Below, piece after piece: positions 1-11,429 of a stretch of 64,000 nucleotides of DNA. This DNA is from Blasia pusilla (taxonomy: Eukaryota; Marchantiophyta; Marchantiopsida; Blasiales). A program made the translations under genes and the position numbers. Location: assembly GCA_050084515.1 (NCBI GenBank), contig CM114275.1:1674001-1738000 (forward strand). Direction: 5' to 3'. Within the stretch, counting starts at the first letter, position 1; every line of letters starts with the position of its first letter. The notes below the pieces were generated by a model. It did not search any database and was not told the origin of the DNA. It saw nothing but the letters and a program-made list of their open reading frames with translations.

Positions 1-2100
1 AGGTTAGCTTAAGCGGGTTTAGGCTACACGGAAAATGTAAGCGCTTGCCTTTGGCCTCCGATATCCAGATGGGGATCCCCAAGCGAACCCAGCTTCGTCA
101 TTTACCATGGTCATGACTACATAATGCATGTACATGCATCCATCATGGCTGCTCTTCGATCATGCCCCAGCCTCCATCATCATATGTGCCAAAATTCAAA
201 TTTGAAAGGTTTAAAAAGTCCCGAGATAGGGCATTTCGTGGCGACCTCGTTTCTACTTGTCATGCCGCCCCGCCACTATGTGCTCCGATCGTCATGTCGC
301 TGCTTTTTTCTGGTCGCTCTCCATCATACACCACTGCTCCATTGGGACTCCGCTGTTGTCCTTGTTTGCTCAGGTGATGTAGTTCTGATTCTGCTCATAT
401 GTTTTTGTTTTGGTTGTTTCCGCACCTTTAGACGGATAGGATGTTTTGCCTTGATGTTCACCTTTGTGCGGATGCCGATGTTTTGATGTGTTTCCGCACC
501 CTTGCTTGCAGCGGATTTGCATTGGAGCTCCGAATCCCATACGGAGGTGATTCACGTTGTTTGTTTGAATCAAAAGCGATTGTAATGGCCCACGCTGGCA
601 CTCCCTATCCATTCTCTCCACTGCAGATGTCGATGAGCTCAATCGATTCCAAATTGAACCGCCATTGCATCGACGGACCTCAGTCTCCTACTGCGGATGG
701 AGAGTATCATCCCCTCCTCACACGCCAAATTTGAGGCCCTAGACATGGGCAAAAAGTATGGCTTTAACGCCCGTTCTTTAGGAGCATTTTTCATGCTTCG
801 TACCCTATTGTTCAACAATAATGAATATTAGATTCTGATGGAAGAATCTGTACTGACCATGTTTCTTCCTTGCATCTACGGGCCCTTTATTGTTGCACGT
901 TCTTCATATGCATCACACCGTCCAGCAAGAACAAAAATTAGTGTATGTGGAGTTGGAAACGCCCACAGTCCCCCACACTGAGTTTTTTGGTATATATTTG
1001 TCAACGCCGCGGCGCGCCTACTATCCGCTTCTATTTGCGTCCTCATCTTTTCAACCAGGATTTGTGTTTGCCTCACATTCGAGCGGAATGCGTTCTGCAT
1101 TAATCCTACAACAACCATTCCATATTCCTTATCCTGGGTAGAGTCCTTTCCACAGCCTATGGTTCCTATTAACGTTGCTACTCTGCTCCGCTCCTATTGG
1201 TCCATAGTGTTGATGAAAGAGCAGCAGTTGGCTCCAAGGCCCAGAAAACCTTATTATCTTTACAACTTCACACTATTTATTATTGAACATACATAACTAG
1301 AAATGTTGTTGCACTTGTATCAGTGTGGCTGGATCATTTTCTTTTTGTATCGGTAACTTGAGAATCAATTTCATTGCATATGGAATCCTAGCTGTAATCC
1401 CTCAAAGATCAAGTGGAATGGTGTCCTCAAAAAGTGGAGTACTTCCCACTACCAACAGGTAATTCGGGATTCGAATCCATGCCATGTGTATTTTTTTGAA
1501 CGATTTTTAGGATTTTTGGCATTGTGTTCACCACACAGAACATGTGGTTTTAGAGTAGCTTAAAATCCCGAAGAAAGGAATAGAAAATGGTTAAGTTCCG
1601 TGAGATAGTTCTGAATGGAGGATGACATTCACATATAATGGTAACCTAAGAATCATATCCTAGGTTACGATCACATGTGGTTCTCACACATAAGAAATTT
1701 TATTATGGACAACTTCATAAATATGCAAGGAACATAAACAAATATTTCGACCATTCTAGTGTACCGTGAAATGGTGTCCATCACATGCAGGTCACTGTCG
1801 ACAATTCAGAAGAAGTCATACTTTATATTGAACAAAATACAAAAAATAATATAATAAATACAATTCTCAAGCTCCTTTATGTCCCATTTCCAAAATGTAC
1901 ATGAAAATTTTGCGACAAAATTTTATCCATTACTTCCTAAAAAAATAGGAAGTCATGTGATTTTCAAAATTCTTGGTGCCTGCTCCACTTTCACCACGTG
2001 TTTGTACACGTTGATGAGGCAATTCCTACTTCTCTATCAAGTTGGGCTTGTGGGCCCAACTTTGTCTTTCTGGACTTTTTTCTAGGGAATAAAGGTAGGT
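1..2100. other. Unassigned intergenic sequence
   Basis: I recognise no gene, transposon terminus or RNA gene here. Short open frames occur on both strands, but they overlap each other and show no domain. The only local structure I noted is a small hairpin: 8-bp arms GTAACCTA at 1641-1648 and TAGGTTAC at 1661-1668 around a 12-nt loop. The first 1.2 kb is richer in GC than the rest and may be remnant coding sequence, but I cannot name it. Confidence 0.4.
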
Positions 2101-2573
2101 TCGTGAATTAGTTGTTTGGGTTTTTCCTATCATTTTGGTCTGTCATGGATCTTGTAGATCTTCTTCTATGTTGGGACCAACGTTCAATGTTTGATTGAAC
2201 TTGTGTAATGGAATTATTGTTCAGGAATCCATCTTGAAAATTGGAGAATGGATTACCTGGTTGAGGTGTCAACCCATTTTCAGTTGCTATTTTTGCAGAC
2301 TCGATCCTTTCGCTCAGCTCCTTGAGAGCCCTTGCAATTAAAGTAAGAAGGCGAGCATTATCAACACAAGAAAGTCGTATGCCTGAGAACAAGTTGTCAA
2401 TTTCTTCAATACTGGAGTTTGTTACAGGGTTTGCACATTCCGATGATAATCGATATCCTAGTGGAATGGTGTTTATGATGCCAACACCAAAGATGGAAAA
2501 TAATTAGTTTAGCAGTAGCCACCACTCATATCAAATGCCATGTTGAAATATGAACATTTTTATGATCTTGGAA

Positions 2574-2745
2574 GTATTCATGACCTGCTTGTAGAGGTAT
2601 ACATGACCTGATCCTTGAAGTATACATGACCTAGTCCTAGAAGTATACATGACCTGGTCCTAGAAGTAGACATGCCTTGATCCCTGAAGTTTACATAACC
2701 TGGTCCCAGAAGTAGACATGACCTAATCCACCAAGTATACATTAC
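2574..2745. repeat. 23-bp tandem repeat, about 7.5 copies
   Basis: The unit is GTATACATGACCTGGTCCTA plus GAA, starting at 2574, 2597, 2620, 2643, 2666, 2689, 2712 and 2735. Copies differ by 2 to 6 bases. The array lies within or just downstream of the MULE gene's 3' part. Since 23 is not a multiple of 3, the minus-strand frame rotates from unit to unit yet stays open. Confidence 0.9.
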
Positions 2746-3496
2746 CCGATGTTCACTATTGTTATTTACCTCCATCTGCATGCATGTCAAATATATCAGG
2801 TTGCTATGGATCATTCTCCAATTTCTCATTCGATTGTTGTGTTATGAGCTTGAGATGAGCCATCCCGCCCTGTCTTGTTCCTAACCTTCTTCCCAGAATC
2901 TTTGCCAAATCTGCTTCATTGTAATTTTCCTTCAATAAGGCAACAATCTGTATGGCATATTTTTTTAAAAACTCAGTATAATATACTACCATTTTCAATA
3001 CATATGTAAAGTAATATGTTTAAATCACTTTGAAAAGAATTAGAATACAAGAATGTAAGAGGCCCTTACAATATGCTTGCAAATGTTCCCCTTCAGAGAC
3101 CATGGACAGTCACAATGGCCCCACTCTATATCGTAGTTGTAGACTTCATACCATTTATTCTCCAATTTCTGACTCCTAACTCTTGCCATACTCACTTGGT
3201 GCGTATGATCTCTACATCCCTACCATAAATTGCTTTCCCTTTCAAAAAAATGTTGTCTACGTATTTTTCATGTGTCGCATTTGTCACAAATCCTCTCCTT
3301 TTCAAAAAGTGGATGTGGAAATACCATGCCTCAATGTCATTGATAAGTTTCCAAACTAGGTAGTCCCCTCTTCTCTGCGATAATGTTTTGTGGTCATCAT
3401 GTAGGATAGCCTTCATGCTTCCATGATAGTTCTCAATTGCCGCATTTGTGTCTTGATTTGCATGAGGATAGTCCCTTGCTGCTTTTACCCACTTCG

Positions 3497-3596
3497 CTGA
3501 AGTCATTGCACCAACAAGGAAATTTTAATTCAAATTTGAATGCATAATTGAATGCGACAACCAAACTCAAACTTAAGAAACAAAAATGATACTCAC
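3497..3596 (-). other. Intron in MULE transposase gene
   Basis: On the minus strand the donor is GTGAGT at 3596-3591 and the acceptor is CTTCAG ending at 3497. Removing these 100 bp joins EPKI to AKWVKAARDYPHANQ in one frame. This is the expected path into the conserved block that carries the third acidic residue (NAAIENYHG). Confidence 0.8.
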
Positions 3597-3895
3597 CAAT
3601 CTTGGGTTCCCAATATGTTTGTATGTACTTTACAAACTCAGACTCTGCTTGATAGTCTTCATAGAATTTTTGCAGGTCCCTCTTTGAGTCATTCAAAATG
3701 ATTTGTCGTGTGTATGTGCCACAACGATTCACATACATGATGTCTCCTAACCTTCGCGACATTTCAGCTCTCATGCCATGACTACGCACCTTTTTTTTCA
3801 ATTGCTTTAACCAGTCATGCCGTACATGCCATATATACAGAATGATGTGTGATGTTGGAAATATTGCCCTGTTCAAAGGGTTCCAATCATTTACT

Positions 3896-4193
3896 CTGCA
3901 TTATGATAAGATGGAATCGCTTCTACGATGGTGAAATGGTTTCCCTTCTTGAGGAGGATTGGTATCCTATATGTTGGAAAAATCATGAATACAAATTCAT
4001 ATGCATACCTAATGCTGCTTAAAGCACTCCTACCATAGACAAAAATTGATGTCTGTTGGTGGAAATGATTTTTGCAACGGTGGAATGGTTTCCTAGATAG
4101 TGAGAAAAAATGTGAGAAGATTGTCCTATCCAAATCTACTATTAACCCATCATGCCAATTGTCATTAATGAATACAGAGGAATTTATGCTCAC
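3896..4193 (-). other. Intron in MULE transposase gene
   Basis: Minus-strand donor GTGAGC (4193-4188) and acceptor ATGCAG (ending 3896). Splicing joins the codons for AKQNALR to VNDWNPLNRAIF, leading to the WHVRHDW block. The intron itself carries GGAATGGTTTCC-type motifs that also occur in the nearby tandem arrays. Confidence 0.75.
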
Positions 4194-4393
4194 CTTAATG
4201 CATTCTGCTTTGCCAAAACGTCGTCAACAATGATCGCATTTGGTTCCCAATTTCGTTGGATGACTCTACATTTATCCAAGATAGCTTTCAACCACTTTCC
4301 CAAATACACTTCCTTTGCACTAGATGTGAGAACCCAAGCCACGGGTATCCCTGAGTGGTGATCATCAAACACCAGCAAAGTATATAGGGGAAA

Positions 4394-4518
4394 CTACAAA
4401 ACATCAATACAAGTGCTAGTACCATGTTTATATGGAATCATCAAAACATGAATGAAACTAATAAGAAGACTTACTTCACATGATATATCTCTTCAACAAA
4501 ATAAGTAAGAGCAAGTAC
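4394..4518 (-). other. Intron in MULE transposase gene
   Basis: Minus-strand donor GTACTT (from 4518) and acceptor TTGTAG (ending 4394). Splicing joins STFGTNLNK to FPLYTLLVFDD, which restores the usual MULE spacing between the first catalytic Asp and the VFDD block. Confidence 0.8.
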
Positions 4519-5617
4519 CTTGTTGAGATTTGTGCCAAATGTGCTATCCATGCTCAAGGCGCTACCATGTCCATACTTTACAAGAGCATTCAGCTACCAT
4601 TAGCTTTGGAATCCCAAAATGAATGGACATGTCTCATCCATGGAAGGTTCGTAAATGAACACCTTCTCAGAAGAATACTCAACAAACAAGCTCGAGGACT
4701 CGTTCTCGCTCCTAGCATATAGAAATGTCTCTTGATTGAAATTTTTTTTATGTTTCGTATATCATGCATTTGCATGAAGTCATCTCGGGTCAAACTCTCC
4801 TCAAAGTTGGGATCCGTCAACGAGCGCTCTTTCAACATCTTTGAATGCTCGGCTTGGATCTAGTAGGACTTAACCCCCAAGCAAAGCCTCTCTTTCACAT
4901 AATTCTTCAGATCATCTGAAATCCTAGGAGCAAACATCTTTGGTGTATCTATGCATGCTTTGTCATCCTTTCCATGGCATGGCTTGTTGTCTTTATCCAC
5001 GTGAGCTCTATCTTTGTAGGTGATCTTTGCAGTGTGCGGAGGAGTGTTGATTTCAAGGAGTGTAAAACGACATTGACACCCACGTTTGCAACTATTGCCT
5101 CTACTTATAATTTTTCCTTGCGGCCTACTACCTCTTCAGATTTTGGGGAGAGCAGACGTGTAAAAACAACAAAAGGAGCTGATGTGAAATTAACACACTA
5201 AACCATTCCTAACTGAATGGTCATCCATTCTCCTCAATAATCAAAGTTTGAAATATGTGAACAGATAGAAGAAGATAGTGGGCTTCTATGCACAATCTCT
5301 TGATGCATTTGGCACAGATCAGTTGGGCCATACACACAAAAGTATATTGTGTACAATGGACCCCCTCCATCCATGTCTCTAGAGCAGCCCTTGCCCAATC
5401 TTGACATTCCTTTCCAAAATGTTGTTGGGTTCCTTCCATCGCCATGCCCCTCGCCAAGAATGACATCATGTAATCTTTCCCAAGGTATGTATGCTATATG
5501 ATCATCATCCCAGGAAAGCTCGTTGGCTGTGATAAGTCCTGGAGGAATATCAGTTTGAACAAAAATCTTGTTCATGGATAATATCCTCCTTGTTAAAGAG
5601 CTACCACTTGCAAGCAT

Positions 5618-6845
5618 ATTAGATGAGGCCCTTTCGGGGAGGGCAATTCAATGATCAATGTTTCTCTGTATGTTAATAAGACAGAAAGAACACGTGTCAA
5701 AAGTGCTATTCAAACCTCTACTAATCTGGTTAGACATGGTTTAACAAAAGATATGTATTGGGTTTTGAGGTGAATGAAGAAGTTTGCATTAGGTTCCCAT
5801 TATGCATTCATTCTTCCAAAAAGATCCTACCCCTATCCATTACGAGTGGAATGGCTTCACTAACATACGGAATGGCTTTGCATTGACATGGAATGGCTTT
5901 CCTTCGACATGGAATGGCTTTCCCTTCACATGGAATGGCTTCTCTGAGAAGTGGAATGGTTTCTCTGATGTATGGAATGCTTTGCTACTATTACTATGTC
6001 TGCTATGTATACTATGCCAAGTTCTGATGATTTCCTCCTAAGCATGGGAAGGTACAAGAATTTCCTAGAATAACTATACTCATTTGGATTGCCCTCCAAC
6101 CTGCGTGCTACATTGCTCTCAAATCTCAGGAACTTGCTGCCCAAATCGTACGTAGTGTAAGAAAAAGAATCATGGAAATTTGTGAACTCCCACCACTTTG
6201 AATTCAGAATCAAATACTTTCTCTACAAGGTGGTGGTATTCCAAGTGGTAGCATGTCCCACTTGTCTAAACCTCTTCTAGCTCTACTACTATGGGGCATG
6301 TCACTTAAGTATAAATGAAGAACCAACTATATATCTCTGGTAGATGCTTTAAGAGCCTCTGTACAAAATTACTTTGAGGTAAGGTCTGAGAAGTACAAAA
6401 ACTACAGCGCTAATGACAAAAACTAACGAGGGTATACTTCTGCCGGGAGAGAAATATCTGAAAAACCATAGGGCAACGACTCTGGAATCTAGCTTCCCAT
6501 ATCCAATATGGGAACATCTCCATCTACGCTATCTACAATGACAAAACCAGAAAAAATCAGAGATAGGAATATCATTACTATCCATGCTAAACTATTATGA
6601 AAGTAAAATAAGAGAGCAAAATTGAAGGTAGAGAGCAAGGACTCTTGCAATCATCACAAAATCACATAGAGAGTGCATACTCATACAAACATTCATACCT
6701 TTTTATTCTTCTTTTCCACTCCTAGGTTGAGCTCGCCGTACTTGTTCTTCCGTTTAGCCTTTTTGGTTGGGGGAGTTTCCATCATTTGTTGGAGGACTTC
6801 AAACTTCAACTTTCCTAATTCCTTGCACTCCTCGACAGTAGGTGT
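5618..6845. other. Spacer upstream of MULE gene, with 21-bp array
   Basis: Apart from the 21-bp array (5848-5980), there is a minus-strand open stretch at 6213-5926. Its N-terminal part (KWWEFTNFHDSFSYTTYDLG) looks protein-like, but I do not recognise it; it could be an exon of the same mobile element. Nothing else is identified between 6214 and 6845. Confidence 0.35.
5848..5983. repeat. 21-bp tandem repeat (GGAATGGCTT-type), about 6.5 copies
   Basis: Units begin at 5848, 5869, 5890, 5911, 5932, 5953 and 5974. Each starts GGAATGGCTT, followed by an 11-bp variable half. The period is a multiple of 3; on the plus strand the array translates as a WNGFxxx heptapeptide repeat inside an open frame at 5802-6041. 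The same core motif recurs in the 36-bp array at 7.2-7.46 kb and in the MULE intron. Confidence 0.9.
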
Positions 6846-7601
6846 CTAACCTGTTCGTGTAGACTTCACGTTCTTGGCCTTGGTCACTTGTGAGTGAGTG
6901 CCAAGTTTAGGAGCCTCACTACTAATGTTGTCATTGATATCATTCAACAAAGTCTTGCCCAAAGTTTTCTTCAAAGCTCTCAATTCTCTAGAGGATGGTT
7001 TTTTCTTCAAAAGGGTCTCATCATTAGCATCTTCATGATCCTCCAATACCACCGGATTTGCAAAAATAATCTGCATGTCTTCATGAATAGGGGTGCAAAA
7101 TGCAAAGTCGGTTGTCTTGACCAAATATCGATTGTCTCTAATCCCTTCATGATGGATGGCTGCCCCATCCTCACCACATGGAGTGTGTGGAATGGGTTCC
7201 ACAAGCGTATCACCTCGACACTGTGCATACACACTTTTGGCTCCCTCCTCTGGTGGAATGAGTTCCGCATTAGGCTGAAGTCCTGGAGGCGGAGTGGCAT
7301 CCGCATTGAGGGACTCCCCACCTGGTGGAATGGGTTCCACCAACTGACACTCTCTTGGGGGAGTGGGATCCACCCTTGGAGCCCCACCACCTGATGGAAT
7401 AGCTTCATCAACATCCATCTCTTCTGTTGATGGAATGGCATCCACGTGCATGGAATTCCTACTATCTTGCTGCTTACTTTTTGATCGTGTACAGGGGGAC
7501 TCGGTTGATGCTGTAACATACTTTCCCTTAAATTTTGGTGTCTCGGCCTTCCTTTGGCTCGTTGAACGTTGTGGTAATTTGTAATTATAAGCCTTACCCA
7601 C
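6846..7601 (-). CDS. Uncharacterised 251-aa ORF with 12-residue Pro/acidic repeats
   Basis: Open from the ATG at 7601 to a stop at 6846. The N-terminus is basic (KLPQRSTSQRKAETPKFKGK). Residues about 50-125 are degenerate 12-residue repeats of the form xIPPGGExLNxD, encoded by the 36-bp array. The C-terminal half contains a Lys-rich segment (LLKKKPSSRELRALKKTLGK) that could be helical. There is no signal peptide and no recognised domain. It lies on the same strand as the MULE gene and 1.2 kb upstream, so it may be an accessory gene of the same element or an exon of a larger gene. I cannot assign a function. Low-complexity composition makes chance openness possible. Confidence 0.4.
   Translation of the reverse strand: MGKAYNYKLPQRSTSQRKAETPKFKGKYVTASTESPCTRSKSKQQDSRNSMHVDAIPSTEEMDVDEAIPSGGGAPRVDPTPPRECQLVEPIPPGGESLNADATPPPGLQPNAELIPPEEGAKSVYAQCRGDTLVEPIPHTPCGEDGAAIHHEGIRDNRYLVKTTDFAFCTPIHEDMQIIFANPVVLEDHEDANDETLLKKKPSSRELRALKKTLGKTLLNDINDNISSEAPKLGTHSQVTKAKNVKSTRTG
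7188..7460. repeat. 36-bp degenerate tandem repeat with palindromic core
   Basis: Copies of a GTGGAATGGGTTCCAC-like palindrome occur near 7188, 7251, 7287, 7323, 7357, 7391 and 7428, spaced mostly 34 to 37 bp. On the minus strand they code for the Pro/acidic repeat of the 251-aa ORF. Several units keep the inverted symmetry (GTGGAA...TTCCAC). Confidence 0.75.
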
Positions 7602-7732
7602 CTCTTTACTGTTAACAACCTTACCCGCGTCGTCGCCTAAGCCACGACGTCGAGGTGGAAAGGGTTGGAAATCACTGCTATCTGATTCCGAAGACTTATG
7701 TAAGTCTCCACCCTTCTCCTATGCTCTCACTT

Positions 7733-8344
7733 TCAAGCCTTGTTTTCCCTTCTTACACCAGGTGTCTTTGTCATGTTTCCTTTGATTTGGAACATATGCA
7801 CTAGCTCTCTCCTCATAAATATCTTTTGCTTTTTTGGAATCTCTTGTGGCCAACCATTCCTCATATTGTTGCATGGCCATAAACTCAGAGTACTTGCTTG
7901 ATCTTGCTCAAACCAACCCATAAGATTTTGTTTCTTGCGTGCTATCCACGCAACACTCTGCTTGACTTGTACCTCTCTTTCGACAAAAAAACTCGGCAGT
8001 AACTCCTGTAGAGACACAACATCTTCTTTTTGAACTACTCCCCACAACTTCTTAACCATCTCCAAATGTATGAAGTAACCCTTACCCGTCCCTATCAAGT
8101 CCTTAGAACCTTGTTGACTTTCTCTATCTATGGCTGCCAAGCAACCATATACTACATGCTCCATCATGGAGTTACTATTTTGGCAATCATGAACTCTCAC
8201 CAAGCACTCACGGTATTTTTTCCTGTCTAGGAGGCCATCCCAATCCCGAATATTCAAGGAATTCACCAAATTACACTCCATCAAATCCACTAGTGATGGC
8301 TTCTTTCCTAGTATTGGGATATGAGGACTCCGTTGCATAGACAA
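7733..8344 (-). CDS. Uncharacterised 203-aa ORF
   Basis: Open from the ATG at 8344 to a stop at 7733. The composition is protein-like, with stretches such as LVDLMECNLVNSLNIRDWDG and VREVQVKQSVAWIARKKQ-like helices, but I recognise no domain. It lies 130 bp upstream of the 251-aa ORF on the same strand. The two may be exons of one mobile-element gene, or independent ORFs. No signal peptide or membrane segment is evident. Confidence 0.35.
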   Translation of the reverse strand: MSMQRSPHIPILGKKPSLVDLMECNLVNSLNIRDWDGLLDRKKYRECLVRVHDCQNSNSMMEHVVYGCLAAIDRESQQGSKDLIGTGKGYFIHLEMVKKLWGVVQKEDVVSLQELLPSFFVEREVQVKQSVAWIARKKQNLMGWFEQDQASTLSLWPCNNMRNGWPQEIPKKQKIFMRRELVHMFQIKGNMTKTPGVRRENKA

Positions 8345-11320
8345 CCACCTCTCCGAGTGGAAGTTTCTCCCACTTGATTTTATTTGAGCATCCTCGGATT
8401 TCCTATGAGTTTCGATTCATCAATTGAGCTTTGTTGGACTCTCTCTTAGGACCCACGGGGAAGATTTTCTAGTGGGACTAGCAATGACTGCCCAAGTCTC
8501 AACTGATTGCACTTGGTTTTATTTTTGGCCTTTAGGATGCGATTACAAAGCATGCACATCCACTTTTCCCCATCCTCTTGTATCTCCAATATGTGTTCTC
8601 CCCAACAGCAACACCCCATAGAACTCGATTCATACTGGTGGCTGCCACAATTGAGCTCTGACGGAAGATTTGCCGAGACCTACGACTACCAAACTCACAC
8701 CACACAAGTTCTTCCATAAGCACTTCAACAATAGAGTAGTACTCAAACATCAGGCCTGATAACCAATCCATGCTATGAAGGAGAAAGAAATAGATGAAAC
8801 ATACCACTTCCCAACTGCCCTTGCTTCCCTTGAGTGTGTATTCTTAGCGATCCTTCAGTCTCTGATCTGAACTACCCCTTGGAGTCTACAAGTACAAGAG
8901 TGTTATAAAATCATAATCACAATCAAGTATTCAGAGGTCATAGCTAAACTATCTATTCTCCTACTATCAATGTTATTCAAGCTTTGAGAAGCCCGACGGT
9001 ATAACACATACTCAGAGTAGGTTGACAGAATAACATAGTAGCACCAGGGCATCTCGAGCATACTTTGTAACACTTGGAAAAGAAGCCAGAAAGATGAATT
9101 CCAGGACTTGGTGGCCAAGGAGAGTGGTCCACCAAAAACATGGACACATACAACTTCATGAATACAGCAAGTGGGACTTCTTGATATTTTCCTTGGCTTG
9201 TTGTTGTCAGGTTCTACACCCTAGTCATGTGTCATCAACATTCGTCCTCTTCATTCATCCATAGCAGTTGTCTCAAATGATTTTTTCTATGAATTTTTCC
9301 ATTCATGGTATAAGGGTGTAGTTACACCATATTGCAGTAGCACCACATTCCTCTACCCGTTGTCCTAAAGTCTTAATCAGAGTTATTTGCGAGGCAGTGA
9401 TCACTACTCCATACTGCTTACACAATAGAACTACCTCTCCCAATAGCAATCCCAATCCCCTTCCCAGAGTCTTGAAAGAAATTGCGGGCTGCCTCTTACT
9501 CGTTCTAAGGGTGTGGGCCACTGATTTAACTATTGAGCATGTTTTCTTTCTATTTCCAATAGTGCGACAACGAGAATGAAAATCAAATTACAAACGAATG
9601 TGACCGGATAATCCAAGGCAGGCTAAAAGGCTTTGCACATCCTCCTCCTATGTGTGTGCTTGAGAGTTTCATTCATGATAAAAAAAACTCCACTAGAATC
9701 TTAGAGTGATTTAATCCACATACCGCGGATGTCAACAATCAATTATGAATTCAATGAGCCTCGCAGCGGCTCTCATAGCTACAAACGACAAACAACAAAG
9801 CACAAGCATCGGCTGAATGGAGCCACCTCAATCAATCTCGACTTCTCCGAGATTTTCTTATTCATAAATCTCCACGGCTTTCAACAAACGGGGCTCGTTG
9901 TTACTAAGTTTTGCAATTTGAGATTGGCTCCGGAGTTAATGTGCAAATTACGCGGCCAGATTATGATCGCTCCGCTATGGGGATCTTCATTCTCATCACA
10001 CCAAAATCTTGACGCTGCGAGTTGCTGCATATTTGGAGGCTGCTCCTAATGGAGGTCATAAGTTTGGGATCAATATCTCTTCTCCAAAGTGGAGAGTATA
10101 CGCATTACCGCCCTACAAAGCTCCCCCTACAATTTCGCAAGCCTCTGTGAGTTCCGCATTCGAAGAAGGAATGAACATACTTACCCGGCATCTCATACCC
10201 GTCGCCTTCGCAAAATTGGGTCCTTTCTTTGCAGCGTCAACAAGGCCTTCAACGAGTTTGAGCAGTGACCTACAATATCCGATGACACATCTCATGAACA
10301 TATTCTAGAGTGCATCACCGCAATGTGTGATAGAAGGCATTTGAAGAAAAAAGAGTCCAAACAACTGGACTCACGTTTGCAAATAGGATACCAAGCGACA
10401 TTTGACAGCAAATGCAGCAATTCTTGGAGCCCAATACTCCAGCCTTCCCCGGTGTGTAGTTGGAGTTGTCTACTCAGAAATGCACGAAACAACCAACCGT
10501 ATCCGTAACGTTGCAGAGAACGAAGGCCATCCACGGAAGAAGGTGCAATGTGCAAGGGAAGCCATTCCTTCCTTGGAGCTTGGACCCTTCCCATCGCCGA
10601 AAAACCATTCCACGAGTAGTCCCAAAAAAAACGTACCCAAATGGGTTTAGGGTCTCGGAAGGAACGAGGTCATGCGACAATGTGAGAAGCCATTCCACGA
10701 ACACTCATTTTCGGCCATTGGATCGTACTCAACTTCCATCCGGGGGTCGTCATTGGTTGCTTACACGGATCTACAACATACATTTCCATTGGTTGGACAG
10801 GGTACACAAAGTTCATAAGTTCCCGCTTCACACCCATAAGAAGAAGAGCAGCGTCATTTGCATCATTTTGGGGCCTCATGGGAGTGATGTTTCTCATGTG
10901 GCCTCATGGGTTACCATGGGGATCATGTACATGGTATGGTCACCATGTAAGTTTCATGAACATCCCCATGCAATGGGGATATCTACGACGAATATCCGTG
11001 GCGTTCTGGTCCAGACAGTATCCCGGGGAAAGATTGATTGACAGGGGCCGGAGAAGGCACGTCGAGGTAATCTAGGGATATAAATTAGTTAGGGACTTTT
11101 GAGTGGGTTAGGAGATAACGGGTAGGTTAGGGCGCTTGGGGGTTCCCTATTAGTGGGAGCCCCTAAGCCCGGAGCAATTAGTGCCCCGAGCTTTGGAGAT
11201 ATCGCTCTCCGAGCCCTAGTGCTTCCCTGCTCTGACACTCCTCCCTGGCAACCCTCCTGCAAACCATAGTGTCTCCCCTTCTTTCCAAAAAATATATGTA
11301 GAAAAAAGGATGGGAAACCC
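8345..11320. other. Unassigned sequence, scattered minus-strand ORF fragments
   Basis: Several minus-strand open stretches look mildly protein-like: 8807-8532 (SSIVAATSMNRVLWGVAVGE), 9521-9303 (LLGEVVLLCKQYGVVITASQ) and 10301-10113. None can be assigned. They could be decayed exons of the element that holds the MULE gene. Between 10860 and 11000 there is a CATGGG/CCATG-rich patch. I see no RNA gene or transposon end. Confidence 0.3.
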
Positions 11321-11429
11321 ATCACGATACAAATGAGGGGGCATAGAGAGCCAAAAAATAGACCTCAAGAGGCCTGAACCGGCCCTGAGGAGAAAGGAAG
11401 GGGCCTTCCCTCCTAACGACCAAAATCAC

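Larger units (their letters stand above)
2100..5617 (-). pseudogene. MULE (Mutator-like) transposase gene with SWIM zinc finger, degraded
   Basis: Reading right to left, I see an N-terminal segment (5617-5234; IPWERLHDVI and YFCVYGPTDL), a Cys/His stretch (GCQCHF, HVDKDNKPCH, about 5100-4970) and the transposase core. The core starts with MDSTFGTNLNK, first catalytic Asp codon at 4546-4548, and continues as LLVFDDHHSGIPVAW, YIWHVRHDWLKQL and NAAIENYHGSMK. It ends in a SWIM finger (CDC at 3107-3115, CKH at 3073-3081). Three introns keep phase across the core: 4394-4518, 3896-4193 and 3497-3596; all have GT donors and AG acceptors. Two in-frame stops (4600-4602 and 4594-4596) sit just before the catalytic Asp, and the frame changes near the T-run at about 4740. 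The order of domains is that of plant MULE/FAR1-type transposases, which cut and paste Mutator-like DNA elements. Exon limits outside the core are uncertain. I found no terminal inverted repeats. The first 100 codons and the C-terminal part below 3000 are tentative. Confidence 0.8.

Noticed and set aside
2574-5983. Possible CRISPR-like arrays (23-bp and 21-bp periodic repeats)
   Set aside because: The repeats are directly tandem without unique spacers and vary from unit to unit, in a plant nuclear context. They are minisatellites.
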